Shown: one piece after another, positions 1 to 12,923 of the stretch
Layout of the letters: the number at the start of each line of letters is the position of its first letter
Position numbering within the stretch: the stretch's first letter is position 1
DNA from: Oscheius sp. JU75
Lineage: Eukaryota > Nematoda > Chromadorea > Rhabditida > Rhabditidae
Length of the DNA stretch: 64,000 nucleotides
Direction: 5' to 3'
Assembly (NCBI GenBank): GCA_037178855.1
Contig: JASJZC010000001.1
Span: 8,618,001 to 8,682,000 of the forward strand
Translations under genes and position numbers: made by a program
The notes under the pieces: generated by a model
Told to the model about the DNA's origin: nothing
The model's input: only the letters and a program-made list of their open reading frames with translations
The model's database searches: none

Positions 1-450
1 AACGGAGGAAAAAGCTTGAGACGACGTGCGTCAAACCGTGTTTAAAGCTCTCCACTTTTCCGCCCTTTCTCTATTGATTCTCTTTGAGAACAAGCTGGAA
101 ATTCGAGCGCTGACGCTGAGAGAATAATGCACAGAGACCGACTGACGACGAATATTGACTAGGCATGGGCCCTCGATTCACGAATCCCTCCCCTCCTCGG
201 CAAACAGTAATTATGCGATAACCAGGGGTGGGAGCGTGGAATAATAGATTAACACGGTTGGGGCAAGTGGACCGTGATCCCAAACTGTCTTCCACCATTT
301 ACGGGTTCAGGACTTAACTTTTCGACTTCAACCATTTTGTTAACATCACTAACTTTGAAATCAAGCCATGAAACTGTCGGAGATGAATGCCAGTCAAGAA
401 TGCTGCCGCGCCGAGACACAAAACGGGCACAAGTCACTTTCCAGCTTTTT

Positions 451-501
451 CATGCCCTGCAAAGTTCTAGACCTGATCAAAAGCTACAAGTTTTCAGAGC
501 A
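451..501. repeat. dispersed ~50 bp hairpin repeat, copy 1
   Basis: The left arm CTGCAAAGTTCTAG and right arm CTACAAGTTTTCAG face each other around a short ATCAAA-containing loop. This is a diverged copy of the family with consensus arms TTCTGCAAAGTTGTAG and CTACAACTTTGCAGAA. Confidence 0.65.
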
Positions 502-1826
502 TGGCAAAGCAGAAAATATTGTCTTCGCCCCGAAATCGAGGATAACCGACAGGCACTGTCAACAAAAAAATGTTCTATAGATACTGTCAATTTAAATAGT
601 ATCCATGGGATGAACAGTAGGAAAAACATAGGAAGAAACAGAAAGTGAGACCTCGAACTGAGAACTTATTCTCTCCCTAGGAGGACGGTCTTTGCGGTGT
701 GCATCTCCGCCCCTTCACGTGATGGACGCCGGTCGCGACCTGGTGTCTCGAAAAACAAGGCCAACACAGCTGACAGAGAAAAAAGATGGAAAGACCTGTC
801 CGAGACGAGAACTGTCCCGGACAAAGACTTCACTTTCTCCTTTCTGTGAGAAGCATGCAATTAGCAAGGGAGGGGCGGGAAAGAGTTAGCACGAAGCAAC
901 TTAGGGGCTAAGCTGTCCATCAAGTGTTATTGTAGCGGCACCAAACTATGGGGATTTCGAAATTCCTTCCGAATTGTGACTGCGAGTCACAACTTGTCCT
1001 TGTTAGGCCGAAATACTATGTTCGGATACCTATTAAGAATGTTCAGACGGTTAAAAAAAATTATATCTTGCATCGGACGCCTAAGACAGTACAGAGCCCA
1101 GCCTTTTGTTCGTAATGTTTCGAATTGACCTTTTAGCTGTCCTGCTGCGAGCTCAGAAAAGCCGTAAACCTCTCCGAGAGCTGAGCTATCCTGGACCAGT
1201 TGGTCAACAAGAAGGAGATGGGATCAACTACTCTTTTGATCTGTTACACCGAGCTCAATATCTATCTCCCCAAGAGACTGCCAGAAACTGTTTTTCGGTT
1301 AGCGAACAGCGATCTGGGGACATCACTCCCCCAATCTCTAAAGCGGTCACGTGGTCTCATAGTGCGTAAAAATAAGCGAATTCACGTCATAATAGCCCTG
1401 ACTCACACATAAAAACAGCAGGTTAAAGTACTGTTTTTGGTCTGAAAAATTGCCCCAAGTTTAGGTATTAGAAGATGGGTCCAGTCTCGTCGAGTCGCAT
1501 CGAGAACTACCGAGACAGTATGGGCGAGCAATTGTCGCAAGAAGTCAGTTCTGTCTTCAAGACCTTCAGAACAAAATGGATTTTAAACGCCATTGATCAT
1601 CATTCCCTCTACCCAAAAACCTTCCCAGCGGCTCTGTTTTTCTCGGACCATTTCATGCATGACACCAGCTGGCAGGACTTTGTTGCTCTCTCTCGCTCCC
1701 GGCTGACTTTACAAAAAGAATCGTTTTCCTCTTACGGCATATGATGAAATGGGAGGCTGTTAGTCAAGCCGCATGCTATAGGGACTGGTTGGAAATTGCC
1801 TACTTTTCGGGTCAAACCTCTTTTAC

Positions 1827-1879
1827 GATGTTCCACAAAGTTGTAAAGAACGTCAAAAGCTACAACTTTCCAAAACATT
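1827..1879. repeat. dispersed ~50 bp hairpin repeat, copy 2
   Basis: Arms CACAAAGTTGTA and CTACAACTTTCCA flank a short loop with GTCAAAAG. It is a diverged copy of the same family. Confidence 0.6.
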
Positions 1880-2567
1880 CCAACTTATGAAAATCAAAAA
1901 CATACCCGTTCCGTCTCGTAGAGGCCTATTCAGACACAGCGAGACAGTACGGCTGAGACATGGTGGGCTGAGAAACAATCTTGAGATTCTCTATAACAGC
2001 TGCCCGAAATAAACAATTCACAGAATGCCTCGGACTGGAGAGGGGGGCAGTTGTCTTGGACAGAGTCCTTCGGACCATCAGGCCTTGAGCTCTGACATCA
2101 TTAGCCAGAGAGGCCCCTTCCTGGACAAAGATGCGCCGGTCAGGGCATAGGGTCAGAGCCACGTGAGACACAAACAAAGGGGATCCTTTTTCGGACAGAA
2201 TGACAAAAGGGAAATTGGATGCTGGATGAGTCGGATTGGAGGGTATATTGGTTTAGTCTTAGATACGGGAAAGCTGACATAAACTGGTTCTATTTACTTC
2301 TGATTAGATAAGAGTGAGGGACAGTGGTCAAGTAGGAGATGGGATGATAGAGACAGGACACTGAACTGGTAGCTTTTTGTACGGACTCCCTATTTTTCAT
2401 ACCAGGTTCAGAAGACAGCATTTCAGATTTTGTCTGTACCCAAATTTGAGCCGAACCCCCCACAGGATGAAGTCTTCCCAAGGATTCTATTGTGTTCCCC
2501 ACCAAAGGACTCCCCATCCTTTCTGCTCGGCTGTCATCTGCATTGACAGACCGACAAACACGGCTAG

Positions 2568-3542
2568 ATGGGTCTGCGTCGCTTCGTCACCCGGCTGCTC
2601 GGCTCTGGAAATGATTCCCGAGATGGTACTCCACCTGTTTCAAAAACCACCGCCCTAATTACGAGATCGTTTAAGGCTACGGTAAGTAGGGGGATCGAAT
2701 CGGATCTAAAAACCACATTATGAAGGTTGCCGATGAGCTGAGCGTCCATCAAGGATCTGTGGTGAGAGCAATGTACAGAGAAGACGATTGGGTCTATGTC
2801 GAGTCTTCGGATGGTAGACGCGGCTTTATTCCGGCTGTAGGTGGAGGCTTATACCAAAAAGTGATAACTTTTTTTTTTCAGCAATACTGCGCAATCCGAC
2901 GTCGTGAGGACCAGAAAGAGGCTCGAAGACTGGCTTCGAGTCTCAGAGGCTCGGCGGATTGGGGTAAAACCAATCTGCAGCGTTTTCTGGACAGCCTGCC
3001 TGTCAAGAAGGATGACACAGGAACACCGTACATTTTGGTATCTTAACTCAATATTTAGATCAATGTTCTCTAATTAGACTCGCCTTGGAACGGCCACAAC
3101 ACTGTTCCCCTACCAGGCGACAGCAGACGAAGACCTAAATCTATCTGCCAACGGAACAGTAGTTGTGCTCAATGCTGATGATCCACAATGGCTGTTTGTG
3201 GAAGATGAGAAGAGAGAAAGAGGGTTCGTGCCAGCCTCCTACGTGCAATGGAACGAGCACGTCGACATTCGTCCCTCGGAACGTTTTCTTGGACAGGTTT
3301 GACAAAAATAGTCACACAAGCCCGCTTAGAATCTACTCGTGGCAGAAGACTACAAATCAAGGAGCCCGCTGGATCTGAACGTACATTCTGGGGAATGGGT
3401 AATTGGAATCTACGACGAGGTAATCACTCTCCGCTCCAAATAGCGCGAATGAATTTAGCAAGAATCGTTTGTTTGGGCTAGAAAGGGTGACAAGGAAGGA
3501 TTCGTGCCAACGCGATGCGTGGTTCTTGCAACTGATTTGTGA
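2568..3542 (+). CDS. multi-SH3-domain adaptor protein
   Basis: The six-exon model is 2568-2681, 2726-2836, 2882-3037, 3078-3296, 3330-3419 and 3486-3542, in phase throughout, giving about 248 residues. SH3-like segments are visible near residues 30-76 (VADELSVHQG, DDWVYVE, RRGFIPA), 130-185 (LFPYQATADEDLNL, PQWLFVE, GFVPASYV) and 202-247 (AEDYKSRSPLDLNV, WVIGIYDE, GFVPTRCVV). SH3 folds bind proline-rich peptides, so this should be a scaffold or adaptor. No SH2, catalytic or membrane segment is seen. The first SH3 looks short in its RT loop, so the exon 1/2 junction is the least certain part. The intron before exon 5 would be only 33 bp. A polyadenylation signal AATAAA lies at 3549. The gene converges on RPS6 with 92 bp between stop codons. 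I cannot name the orthologue. Confidence 0.75.
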
Positions 3543-3634
3543 AAATTGAATAAAGTTTGCCGGTCAGATACTAGTATGCGAAAGTATTGTAACAGTTTAT
3601 AAACAAATGGGATAACAACAATTAACTACCCCAT

Positions 3635-4654
3635 TTACTTCTTAGGAGCGGGCTTCTTGGTTTCCGAGACCGATGATCGAGAGGCAGAAGAACGTCTGCG
3701 GGCAACCTTCTCTTCCTTCTGCTCCTTGGCGAACTTGGTCATGAGCTTGTGGTAAGCGGCAGCCTCCTCACGAACCTTGACTCTCTGCTGCTTCTTCTTT
3801 CTGAGGAGAGCCTTTCTCCTGGCAATGACGGTGGGAGTGATGAGGCGCTGGATCTTGGGAGCGATGACCTTGGTTTTTCCTGCAAAATTGTTATCATGCT
3901 ACGAACTCAAATTGAATAATCAAAGCAAGCAGATACTGATGATATTTTTCTAGCTTCGTCAACTACCTAGCATACACATCTGATACAGATAGGAGCAGTC
4001 TCCAAAGCATTGAAACGTCCAAAACGAAAATAAGCACTCACCGCTCTTAGTAGTCTTCTCGTGAGTAATGACGTACTTGGTGACATCGTCATCCTTAGTA
4101 AGGTTGAAGAGCTTGCGGATCTTGGAGGCTCTCTTGGGTCCGAGCTTGCGGGGGAGGACCTGGTCAGTGAGGCCTTCGATTTCGTTGTCTCCTGAAAGAA
4201 AAACCATACGTATTGCTTGGACAAGATTGACGTCAAGTAAAAACAAAACGATAAGAAACGTACCCTTCTTCACAACGACGAGAGCGAGGGCGGAGAGGTT
4301 AGCATCGACGATGCATCCACGGACGGATTTTCTCTTCCTCTCTCCGGTTTTACGGGGACGATAGCAGGACTGTCCCTTGGCGAGGAGGAGACGGACACGG
4401 CCGTTGGTGAGGATACCCTGCTTCATGGGGAAACCTTGTTTATCGTTACCTCCGGCGATGCGGACGACGTATCCCTTCAAAAGAACATTTTGCAACGAAA
4501 GCAGACAAAATATCACCTTCCACTCGTCTCCAAGAGAGTCGATCTCAACCTCCTGGGCCATGCGCTTCTCGTAGAAAATACGGAGCTTCTTCTCATCCTC
4601 AAACTCGAAGACTTTCTGCTGACCAGTCGCCGGGTAGGCGAAATTAAGCTTCAT
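3635..4654 (-). CDS. rps-6: small ribosomal subunit protein S6 (eS6)
   Basis: Structural protein of the 40S subunit and the main ribosomal target of S6 kinase. Four exons on the minus strand (4654-4517, 4474-4264, 4191-4042, 3879-3635) encode 247 residues, against about 249 in the human protein. Diagnostic stretches are [11 protein letters not shown] at the start, [33 protein letters not shown] and [16 protein letters not shown]. The tail is basic and serine-rich ([10 protein letters not shown]), as expected for the phosphorylation sites. Introns are 42, 72 and 162 bp with canonical GT-AG ends. An acceptor-like TTGCAG lies 23-25 bp upstream of the ATG, compatible with trans-splicing or a 5' UTR intron. 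Identification is very secure. The ITHEKT and [11 protein letters not shown] stretches favour nematode over vertebrate S6. Confidence 0.97.
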
Positions 4655-5310
4655 CTTTGGATGGAGCTTTGTTTACCTGCAAGAATGTACAATTTCCAAC
4701 GAAAACGAAGAGAAGAGAATGTTTGGCAAGAAATACGTAGCTCATAAAGGTTGTTTCAATGACCATCGATAAATTTGACCGTGAGGCGTCTTCAGAAAAC
4801 ATAAATTCATGTAAACGTCAAAAAATTAGCCTGAGAGAGCACAAAAATCATGCAGAAAAATTTAGGACAACGAAAAAGATTCAAGTCGTTGGCTAAAGGA
4901 CTGTCCGGCAGATGAAATCGTGACGGGACCTGGGATTGATTCGCAGGTTATGGATTACGGTAGGTCTTCCTCCAAAGTACAGGCGCCACTGCGCTAGTCG
5001 ATGCTTTGATCTTTTTCGTGATGGAATTTGGAAATTGTGAAACTTTTGACGAAGAAAAGTTGAAAACTAAAACCGGGATCGTGTTACAAGCGATAAGGCG
5101 CTATCATAGCCCTAGAAAAACCTCTGCGCAGCCAATAACAAAGATCAGTTATTTTCCCTGCCCTTTGTGCACTCATGTGATAGCCCCCTGTGGCGTTTGA
5201 TCTGTTTACAACGTCTATTCACGTATAATTTTTCCTCTGAACCTTCTTCATCTCCTGAAACTTCTCTTAATACCTCTTTAATGAACAATCCTTTTTAGAG
5301 TGACTGTTCG
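4655..5310. other. intergenic between RPS6 and USP3-like gene
   Basis: This is the divergent region between RPS6 (leftward) and the deubiquitinase (rightward), so it should hold both promoters. I see no convincing exon. An acceptor-like CTTTTTAG ends at 5298, 12 bp before the USP start codon, consistent with spliced-leader addition. Confidence 0.5.
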
Positions 5311-7653
5311 ATGCAACAGGGATGTCCACATCTAGCTGGCGCAGTAAGAATAGGCTCCATTCCTGAACCGGAGCTACAATGTCGTTCGCCGAGCAAGAAT
5401 AATGAGGAACCGTCACGTGTGCCAGGGTAAGGCCCTTATAACTTTTGAGTTTTTATTATTTTTCTCTAGAAACCCGCAGTGGAAGTGCGAGGAATGCAAG
5501 AATTCGAGCGATCCGTGGGTGTGTCTCTCCTGTGCAAGGATTCTCTGTGGAAGAGAAGTCAATAGACACGGTTTGCGACACTACGGCGAGCAGAATGGTC
5601 ACTGTGTTGTGATGCATTGCATTACAGGAGCCGTCTTTTGGTTAGTTTTTCTAGCATTTTTTTTTGCTGATCTCCCTCTAAATTTACATCAAAAACTCTT
5701 GTTTCAGTTATGCCTGTGATGATTTCTGCTACGAAGATGTTCCTCAAGGCACTATTATGGCCCTCAGAGCTTCTGCTCTCAAGATTAACAAGTAAGCAGG
5801 CTTTGACACGAGTTTCCACATGCTTTTTGCAGAAAATACGGAGGACTTCGAGTCGCGGACGACAACTTTGACCTAGGAACTGAGGAGGAAGACGAACAAG
5901 AGCCCTATACCCTCGTTGGCCGAGCTGTCGACAACGACGAGGACAGCAGCTCCGTTCCTGAAGATGCTCCGCTCGTCCTATCGTCCACGGCCGGTTCGCT
6001 CTTCGGAGGAAGGATTTTACGGCCCCGAGCACGGAAGCGACACGTAAGTTCAGCCAATTTTGTATTCCTGTGTCACGATTCTAGCGTATAGCATTCAAAA
6101 ATGGCAGCAATTAATTCAAAAACAAACGGTTCGCTTGTTTTTCCTGGTCGCTCTGCCCCGTCTGCGCACTTTCATCGGTGAAGGGCAAGCTCCGCCCCTG
6201 TCAGCGAACTCTGATTGGCTAACTTGGTTGCGAATGAGAAAAGGTTTCACACGGAACCCATTCTAACTTACAGAATTCACGATCTCCTAGTAGCTCCGTG
6301 CCACCGGAACGGCGTTTCCGCGAGGATGGCCGAATGCGTGGGCTGCGAAATCTCGGCAATACCTGCTATTTCAATTCCGTCGTCCAGGCCCTAAAGTAAG
6401 TGATTTTGATTCCCAAAATAGCCATATTTCAGTGTGACCGAGGTCTTCCGGGAGTATCTCATCAAGCTCCCGTTCCTAGAGCCGGATGATGACGAATCGG
6501 TAGAGTACGTCTATTCTAATCCCGGCTCTCGATACAATACGCGACGCGCCGCCGCCAGCAAAGGAGACAGGAGTGAGGACAGCAGCTATTCTTACAGGTA
6601 CGCACAGTTTTTTTTCTGGATTTCACGAACTTGTTCAAGTCTTTTCGCCGAAGAGCTCCGAAAGGTCTTCCTGAAGCTGCTGGACACCTACAGTGGGACA
6701 GCCTACTCTCCAGACGAGTTTTGGCGCTCGGTTACCAGTCTCAACGTCCGCTTCCAGTCAGTTCCTATCCTTTTTTCGAGGTTGAAAACTCCGGTTTAGA
6801 CCCTTCCAACAACAGGATGCCCATGACTTTTTGCGCGTGGCCGTGGAACGGATGCATTCGGATCTGAGACGCTGTCGGATCCCGGAGAGCGCGGACAAGT
6901 GGCTGAACAGCCAGTGCTCACATCCAGCCACCCCGAGCTCCTCGGCCATCTCGAGGATATTCGAAGGGTCGCTGCTCAGCCAGGTCGTCTGTCAGACCTG
7001 TCACACCGCCAGTAATAAGCAGGAAACCTTTATGGGTATGTTATTCTTGTAACATGGTAATGAAATCTTTCAGATCTGTCCCTAGAAGTCTGCTGGGCGG
7101 AGCAAACCGAGCCCAAGGTCAGCCTCGACGCCTGCATTCACCGCTTCTTCGAGAAGGAGGAGCTCGAGCAACGCGAGCAGTACATGTGCGGACACTGCAT
7201 GGACAAGCGGCCATCGACGAAGCAGCTCATGCTCAGTGTTCTCCCGACAGTCCTCTGCCTGCATCTCAAGCGATTCCGCTGGACTCACAGTTCCCGGGGG
7301 AAGCTGGATACGATGGTGGAATTCCCTCTTACCGATCTGGATATCAGTCAATACATGACTACCGTACGTCTTTTGTAGTCATGAAGCAATTTCCGGTTTC
7401 AGATCGACGGCCACCAGAGTGGGATCTCGTCCAAATATGAACTGACTTCTATAGTTGTGCATCATGGACAGAGGTTGGCTTCCATTTTGCCATAAACCCT
7501 TGATTTTCTAGCTTCCAATGTGGCCACTACACGGCTTTCGGCAAACGAAATAATTCCTGGTTCCATTTCAACGACTCTGTCGTCCGCAACATCACGGAAC
7601 AAGACGTTCAGAAGCAGAAAGCCTATCTTCTTTTTTATACGCGTTCCCCTTAA
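5311..7653 (+). CDS. usp-3: ubiquitin-specific protease, USP3-like
   Basis: Cysteine protease that removes ubiquitin; vertebrate USP3 acts on monoubiquitinated H2A/H2B. Eleven exons (5311-5426, 5470-5640, 5708-5791, 5833-6043, 6274-6395, 6433-6597, 6640-6756, 6800-7035, 7074-7363, 7403-7473, 7512-7653) join in frame to 574 residues. The N-terminus carries a ZnF-UBP domain (GCPHL, then [24 protein letters not shown] and [11 protein letters not shown]). The catalytic Cys box [12 protein letters not shown] places the nucleophile near residue 225. The [10 protein letters not shown] motif, a zinc-binding CQTC/CGHC pair, the VLCLHLKRF motif and the His box CGHYTAF with FNDS (His about 533, Asp about 549) complete the triad. 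All key residues are present, so it should be active. Introns are mostly 37-45 bp; intron 4 is 230 bp. Confidence 0.93.
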
Positions 7654-8192
7654 TCCCCCCCCCTTTTTTTTAAATAGGTTTGGAAATCGTTCTGGCTTAT
7701 CTACGGGTCGAGATTATCTTTGTAACCACATTCCGGTGCATAATTTCGAAAACTGATTGACGCTGAGACGATTTCCCTTCCCTATTCTGAATTTTTACAC
7801 GTTTCATCAAATTTTTAACGTTCACCCAGAATCTCCCCTTCCGATCTTCATCTGTCAGGGCTCTTTCATCCTTTTTTCCTGTTGTGATAGGTCTCTCCCC
7901 TTAATATGGGGGTATTGATGTTTTTTCCCGTCCAGATCCATTCTCTCTGTCACCATCTTCTTTTCCGGTGTATATACCCGCTATATAGTCTTTTATATTC
8001 TGTACCGATTTTTTCCCTACGGATTGGAAATAACATATCAGATTCTTGCAGTCTTACAGTTCACAATCAATTTTTGCTGGTTTCAACCACTCTCTCCTAC
8101 TTTCTGCACCCTTTTGAGAACATTTTAATCGTTGTTGCGTGCCCTGATGTACATGTGTGTATGTTACAGGTGATGGTGAGCACATAAGAGAG
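7654..8192. other. intergenic, AT/pyrimidine-rich
   Basis: This is a 3' UTR and promoter interval between USP3-like and VPS25. No gene is seen. An acceptor-like GTTACAG ends at 8169, about 23 bp before the VPS25 ATG, and may be a trans-splice site. Confidence 0.5.
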
Positions 8193-9253
8193 ATGACACT
8201 TAAATGGCAATCTTGGCAATACGATTTCCCACCATTTTTCACGTAAGCGCACACTCTTCGCACTCACCATTTTGTCTCTCATTTGCAGTCTTCAACCTAA
8301 CTTTGTGACGCGAGAAAAACAGCTTGAAGCCTGGTCGCAGCTCGTAACTGACTACGCTCAACACAAGAAACTCCACACGATCGATCTCAACGAGGTTTCC
8401 AACAGCGAGCTCTTCAACAACTCGAAGCTCAATCGTAGGTTTTTCGACGTAAATTGTTCGACGTGGCTAGTTTGTTTCTTGCTCTTAATTTCGCGCCTAT
8501 ACTGTCCTTTTGTTCGATCCACATTTGATCTGATCGCTTCGAAGTCTAGAAATTAGTGTTGGGCAAATGTTCGTAGCTGAAATTTGGAAAAAAAAATCCC
8601 TCGTTCTTTCTCTCTCTCTCTCTGCCGATTCATGCCGTGACAAAGATCAATGAATCCACGTCATTTTCTGTCACTATTTGGATGCGTGTACACTCGGGAG
8701 AGTGTCCCAAACAGTTTCATTAAACTGACAGCCATGTTTTTCGCTCGGTTCAAGCTAATACGTTTCTGGTTGAACAGAATGACTTCTGCCACTTGTTCTT
8801 GCGAATTACAACAGTCCCGGGAACTTAAAATGTATAGCTGCGGGGCCTTCCGTATTATCTTCATCATTATCTTCCAGGCTCCCTGAACTCAGAAGGAGTC
8901 CTAGCCGTTTTCGATTTTCTCGAGAAGAAGAAAAATATCGAGTGGCTGGACGCCGCCAAGAGTCGCTGTCACATCTACTGGAGACGTCCGGAAGAGTGGG
9001 GCACACTGATCTACGAGTGGGCTCACAGTAGCGGCCTGCTGAATACTCCCTGTACCCTGTACGAGGTCGCCTACGGTGACGACACGCTCGACGAGAGCTT
9101 CCACAATCTCGATAAGGATATCCTCCTGAAGGCTCTACGTTTCCTCGAAACACAGCGCAAGGCCCAGCTCATTAACGTTGGCACCGATAACGAAGGCGTT
9201 AAGTTCCTCCATTGTAAGCACTCTCTGCTCTCTAAATCCTCCTTTTTCTAGAA
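8193..9253 (+). CDS. vps-25: ESCRT-II subunit VPS25
   Basis: Two copies of VPS25 with VPS22 and VPS36 form ESCRT-II, which bridges to ESCRT-III at endosomes during multivesicular-body sorting. Exons 8193-8242, 8289-8434 and 8878-9213 are in phase and give about 177 residues, as in animals generally. Recognition motifs are WQYDFPPFFT and LQPNFVTREKQLEAW at the N-terminus, IEWLDAAKS, WRRPEEWGTLIYEW (the winged-helix PEEW region), and NEGVKFL at the end. The end is unusual. Exon 3 finishes in CAT T at a good donor (GTAAGC). Splicing to the acceptor at 9251 would create the stop as T|AA, one base before the ATG of the next gene. Without splicing the frame reads on 14 more codons to a TAG at that same acceptor. 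It appears to be the upstream cistron of a tight operon with TRMT61A. Confidence 0.92.
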
Positions 9254-9254
9254 A

Positions 9255-10775
<1,521 letters not shown>

Positions 10776-12923
10776 TTTCCATAAGACCTTATTTTCTCTA
10801 GTTTATTTAGACTGTTGTTGTTTCCTTCGATAAAGAGCTTCATTACTCCGTAGTGTTTTTTTTTACCTTTCTTAGATTAAAACTACACGCCTCAGTTGAT
10901 ACATCACCATTGGCAAGTAAAGAATGCTGGGAAATGGCCAGAAGCGTGCTGAAAAGGACGGTAAAGTGTCCTTTGCAAATTCGGGATCGAAATACTTGAA
11001 TTGGCGCTCAAAATTGATTATACATAATTCAAATATCTATTTGTATTCCGCAAACCTAGTAGATTTTTGTATTTAGCCACTTTTTTTGCTATTTTGACCT
11101 CATTCTTAGGTTCTACGGCCGAGAGAGCCTATTGGAAATGTTTTCGGAGCAGAAAAGCTGTAAAAACGAGCTACACCGTCCCCGAAACTTGTTTCGATCT
11201 CGCTGTTCCTTCCAAATTTTTTTACCTTGTTTTTCATCCAAAAATTTTATATGCTGTTGCTTTTAGCACAAACAGCCTCGTTACACTTGTATCACACACA
11301 AGCTCTCTGTGTTAATGTAAAAGAATCAGCTGTTAGGGGACGAGCGTCAGACAGGAGGGTAAGAGTGGTGGGGGCGAGACACGCAGACTCACTTCGATCG
11401 CGCGCATTGTTGGCCGCTACGGACGAGCGGCAAGTCGTCCGTCTCTCTCTCCCCCTCTGTACTTTTTATCCCCTTTTTTCCTACAGTTTTCCCCTTTTTT
11501 GTTGCTAGAAAAGGAGGGGAATATGGTTCCTGAAAACTCTATCGAATGGATCCCGTCGTCCGCTCTGAACTCATTCCTGCGTCGTCGTCGGAGCTAGTTC
11601 GCTCAACCTGTTCGTCCGGGGCCCCCGTCTGTCTCTCTCTCTCTCTCTTTCTTTCTCCTTCTCTCAGTCGCGTCTTGTTCTGTTATGTTTCTGGATTTCC
11701 GCACAGCTTTTTGGTCCTTCTTTCCCCCGTTTAATGATCAGATTACCTAAAGGAGCTTACCAGTCCATTTTATTGATCCAATATCACTTTTCACCCAGTC
11801 ATTCTTTCATCCCAATGAGAATTATCCAAAATAGGACGACTTTCGCGCCACTGCTGACCTCATCCATCGTGGGGAAGTCCTTGAAGGGCTGTGCAGCTGG
11901 CCACCAGACGTGTACAGTTTGAGATTACACTACTGTAGGTGCTGCTACGGGCTTTCCTATCGTTTTGTGCGGTCTACTGTCATGGTTTTTTTACTCGATG
12001 ATTCGGTATTGTCTTCCTTGTACTGGATCTCTGGCTGTTTGTAGAGGAAAATGTTGAAGGAATTCTTGCTCTTGACCCTAAAATATCGTGGAAGAATGGT
12101 TTCTATACCTCTGCACGACGAGTTTGCATTCGAAAGGCACCATTAGCTTTATGAACAACTCTGTCAGCTGATCGAGTAAATCCTTCGGTTATCTTCCCTC
12201 AATTCAATCCCATTTTGAAGAAAAACCGCAATCCTCCTCCTCCTCCTCCACCTTCTATAAGCTCCTTCTAGAGGCTAATCAGTCGAGATTGATATCCACC
12301 ACACCACGTGTGGGTGGCACCAAGGACACAATAGGAACCAGCTTCCTTTTAGCTGTAATTGACAGTCTCTTTTGACCTCTACTCGCCCCTTCTCTCGTGT
12401 GTTCTCGTTCCCCCTCTCGCTCCCAGAATTGTAAACTGGTCGTCGAGCCCCCCATTCGATCGATGGCTGTTTGCCCAGCCGATTGATCAGCACCTCGAGA
12501 CTTTCTTTCCGTTTTCCTCCATTCTGAACTCAATTTTTACAATTGCTGGAGCTGATGCCTCATCTGAACAGCATCGTCTATCTGCTAATGTTCTTGCGTC
12601 CTCGTCGCACCGCCGCAAGAGAGCCCCTCTTTAATTGGGATGCCGATACACGCACACATGTCGCCATCTGTGATGCGGAGGACGGACCTTATCAGACGGA
12701 GCTGAGGTCACGCGTCCTCAGGGTTACGCAAGGGGGGGCTCGAAAACAAGTTTTGCGTGGTTGTCAGAGGTGCGACGGGGCCGCTGCCGCCGACGACGGC
12801 CAGAAAACCTTTCAAAACAGCCCTGTTTTCCATGGAAATTTCATTCTAAAATCTCTCCAATTATCGCTTCTCTCACCACATAATTAGGTCGTAATTATTC
12901 ACCAGCATAATTCAGGCCCGTGG
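10776..12923. other. intergenic, 2.1 kb
   Basis: No gene was recognised. The stretch contains pyrimidine-rich microsatellite tracts (CT repeats near 11630-11660) and several unconvincing open frames. The last bases end in an acceptor-like AATTCAG at 12914, nine bases before the RING-gene ATG. Confidence 0.5.

Larger units (their letters stand above)
1..2567. other. intergenic, no recognised gene
   Basis: Several open frames of 60-125 codons occur here, but none shows a protein family I recognise, and none links into a multi-exon model with good splice sites. Two copies of the dispersed ~50 bp hairpin repeat lie at 451-501 and 1827-1879. A distal regulatory region or the end of an upstream gene cannot be excluded. 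Confidence 0.6.
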
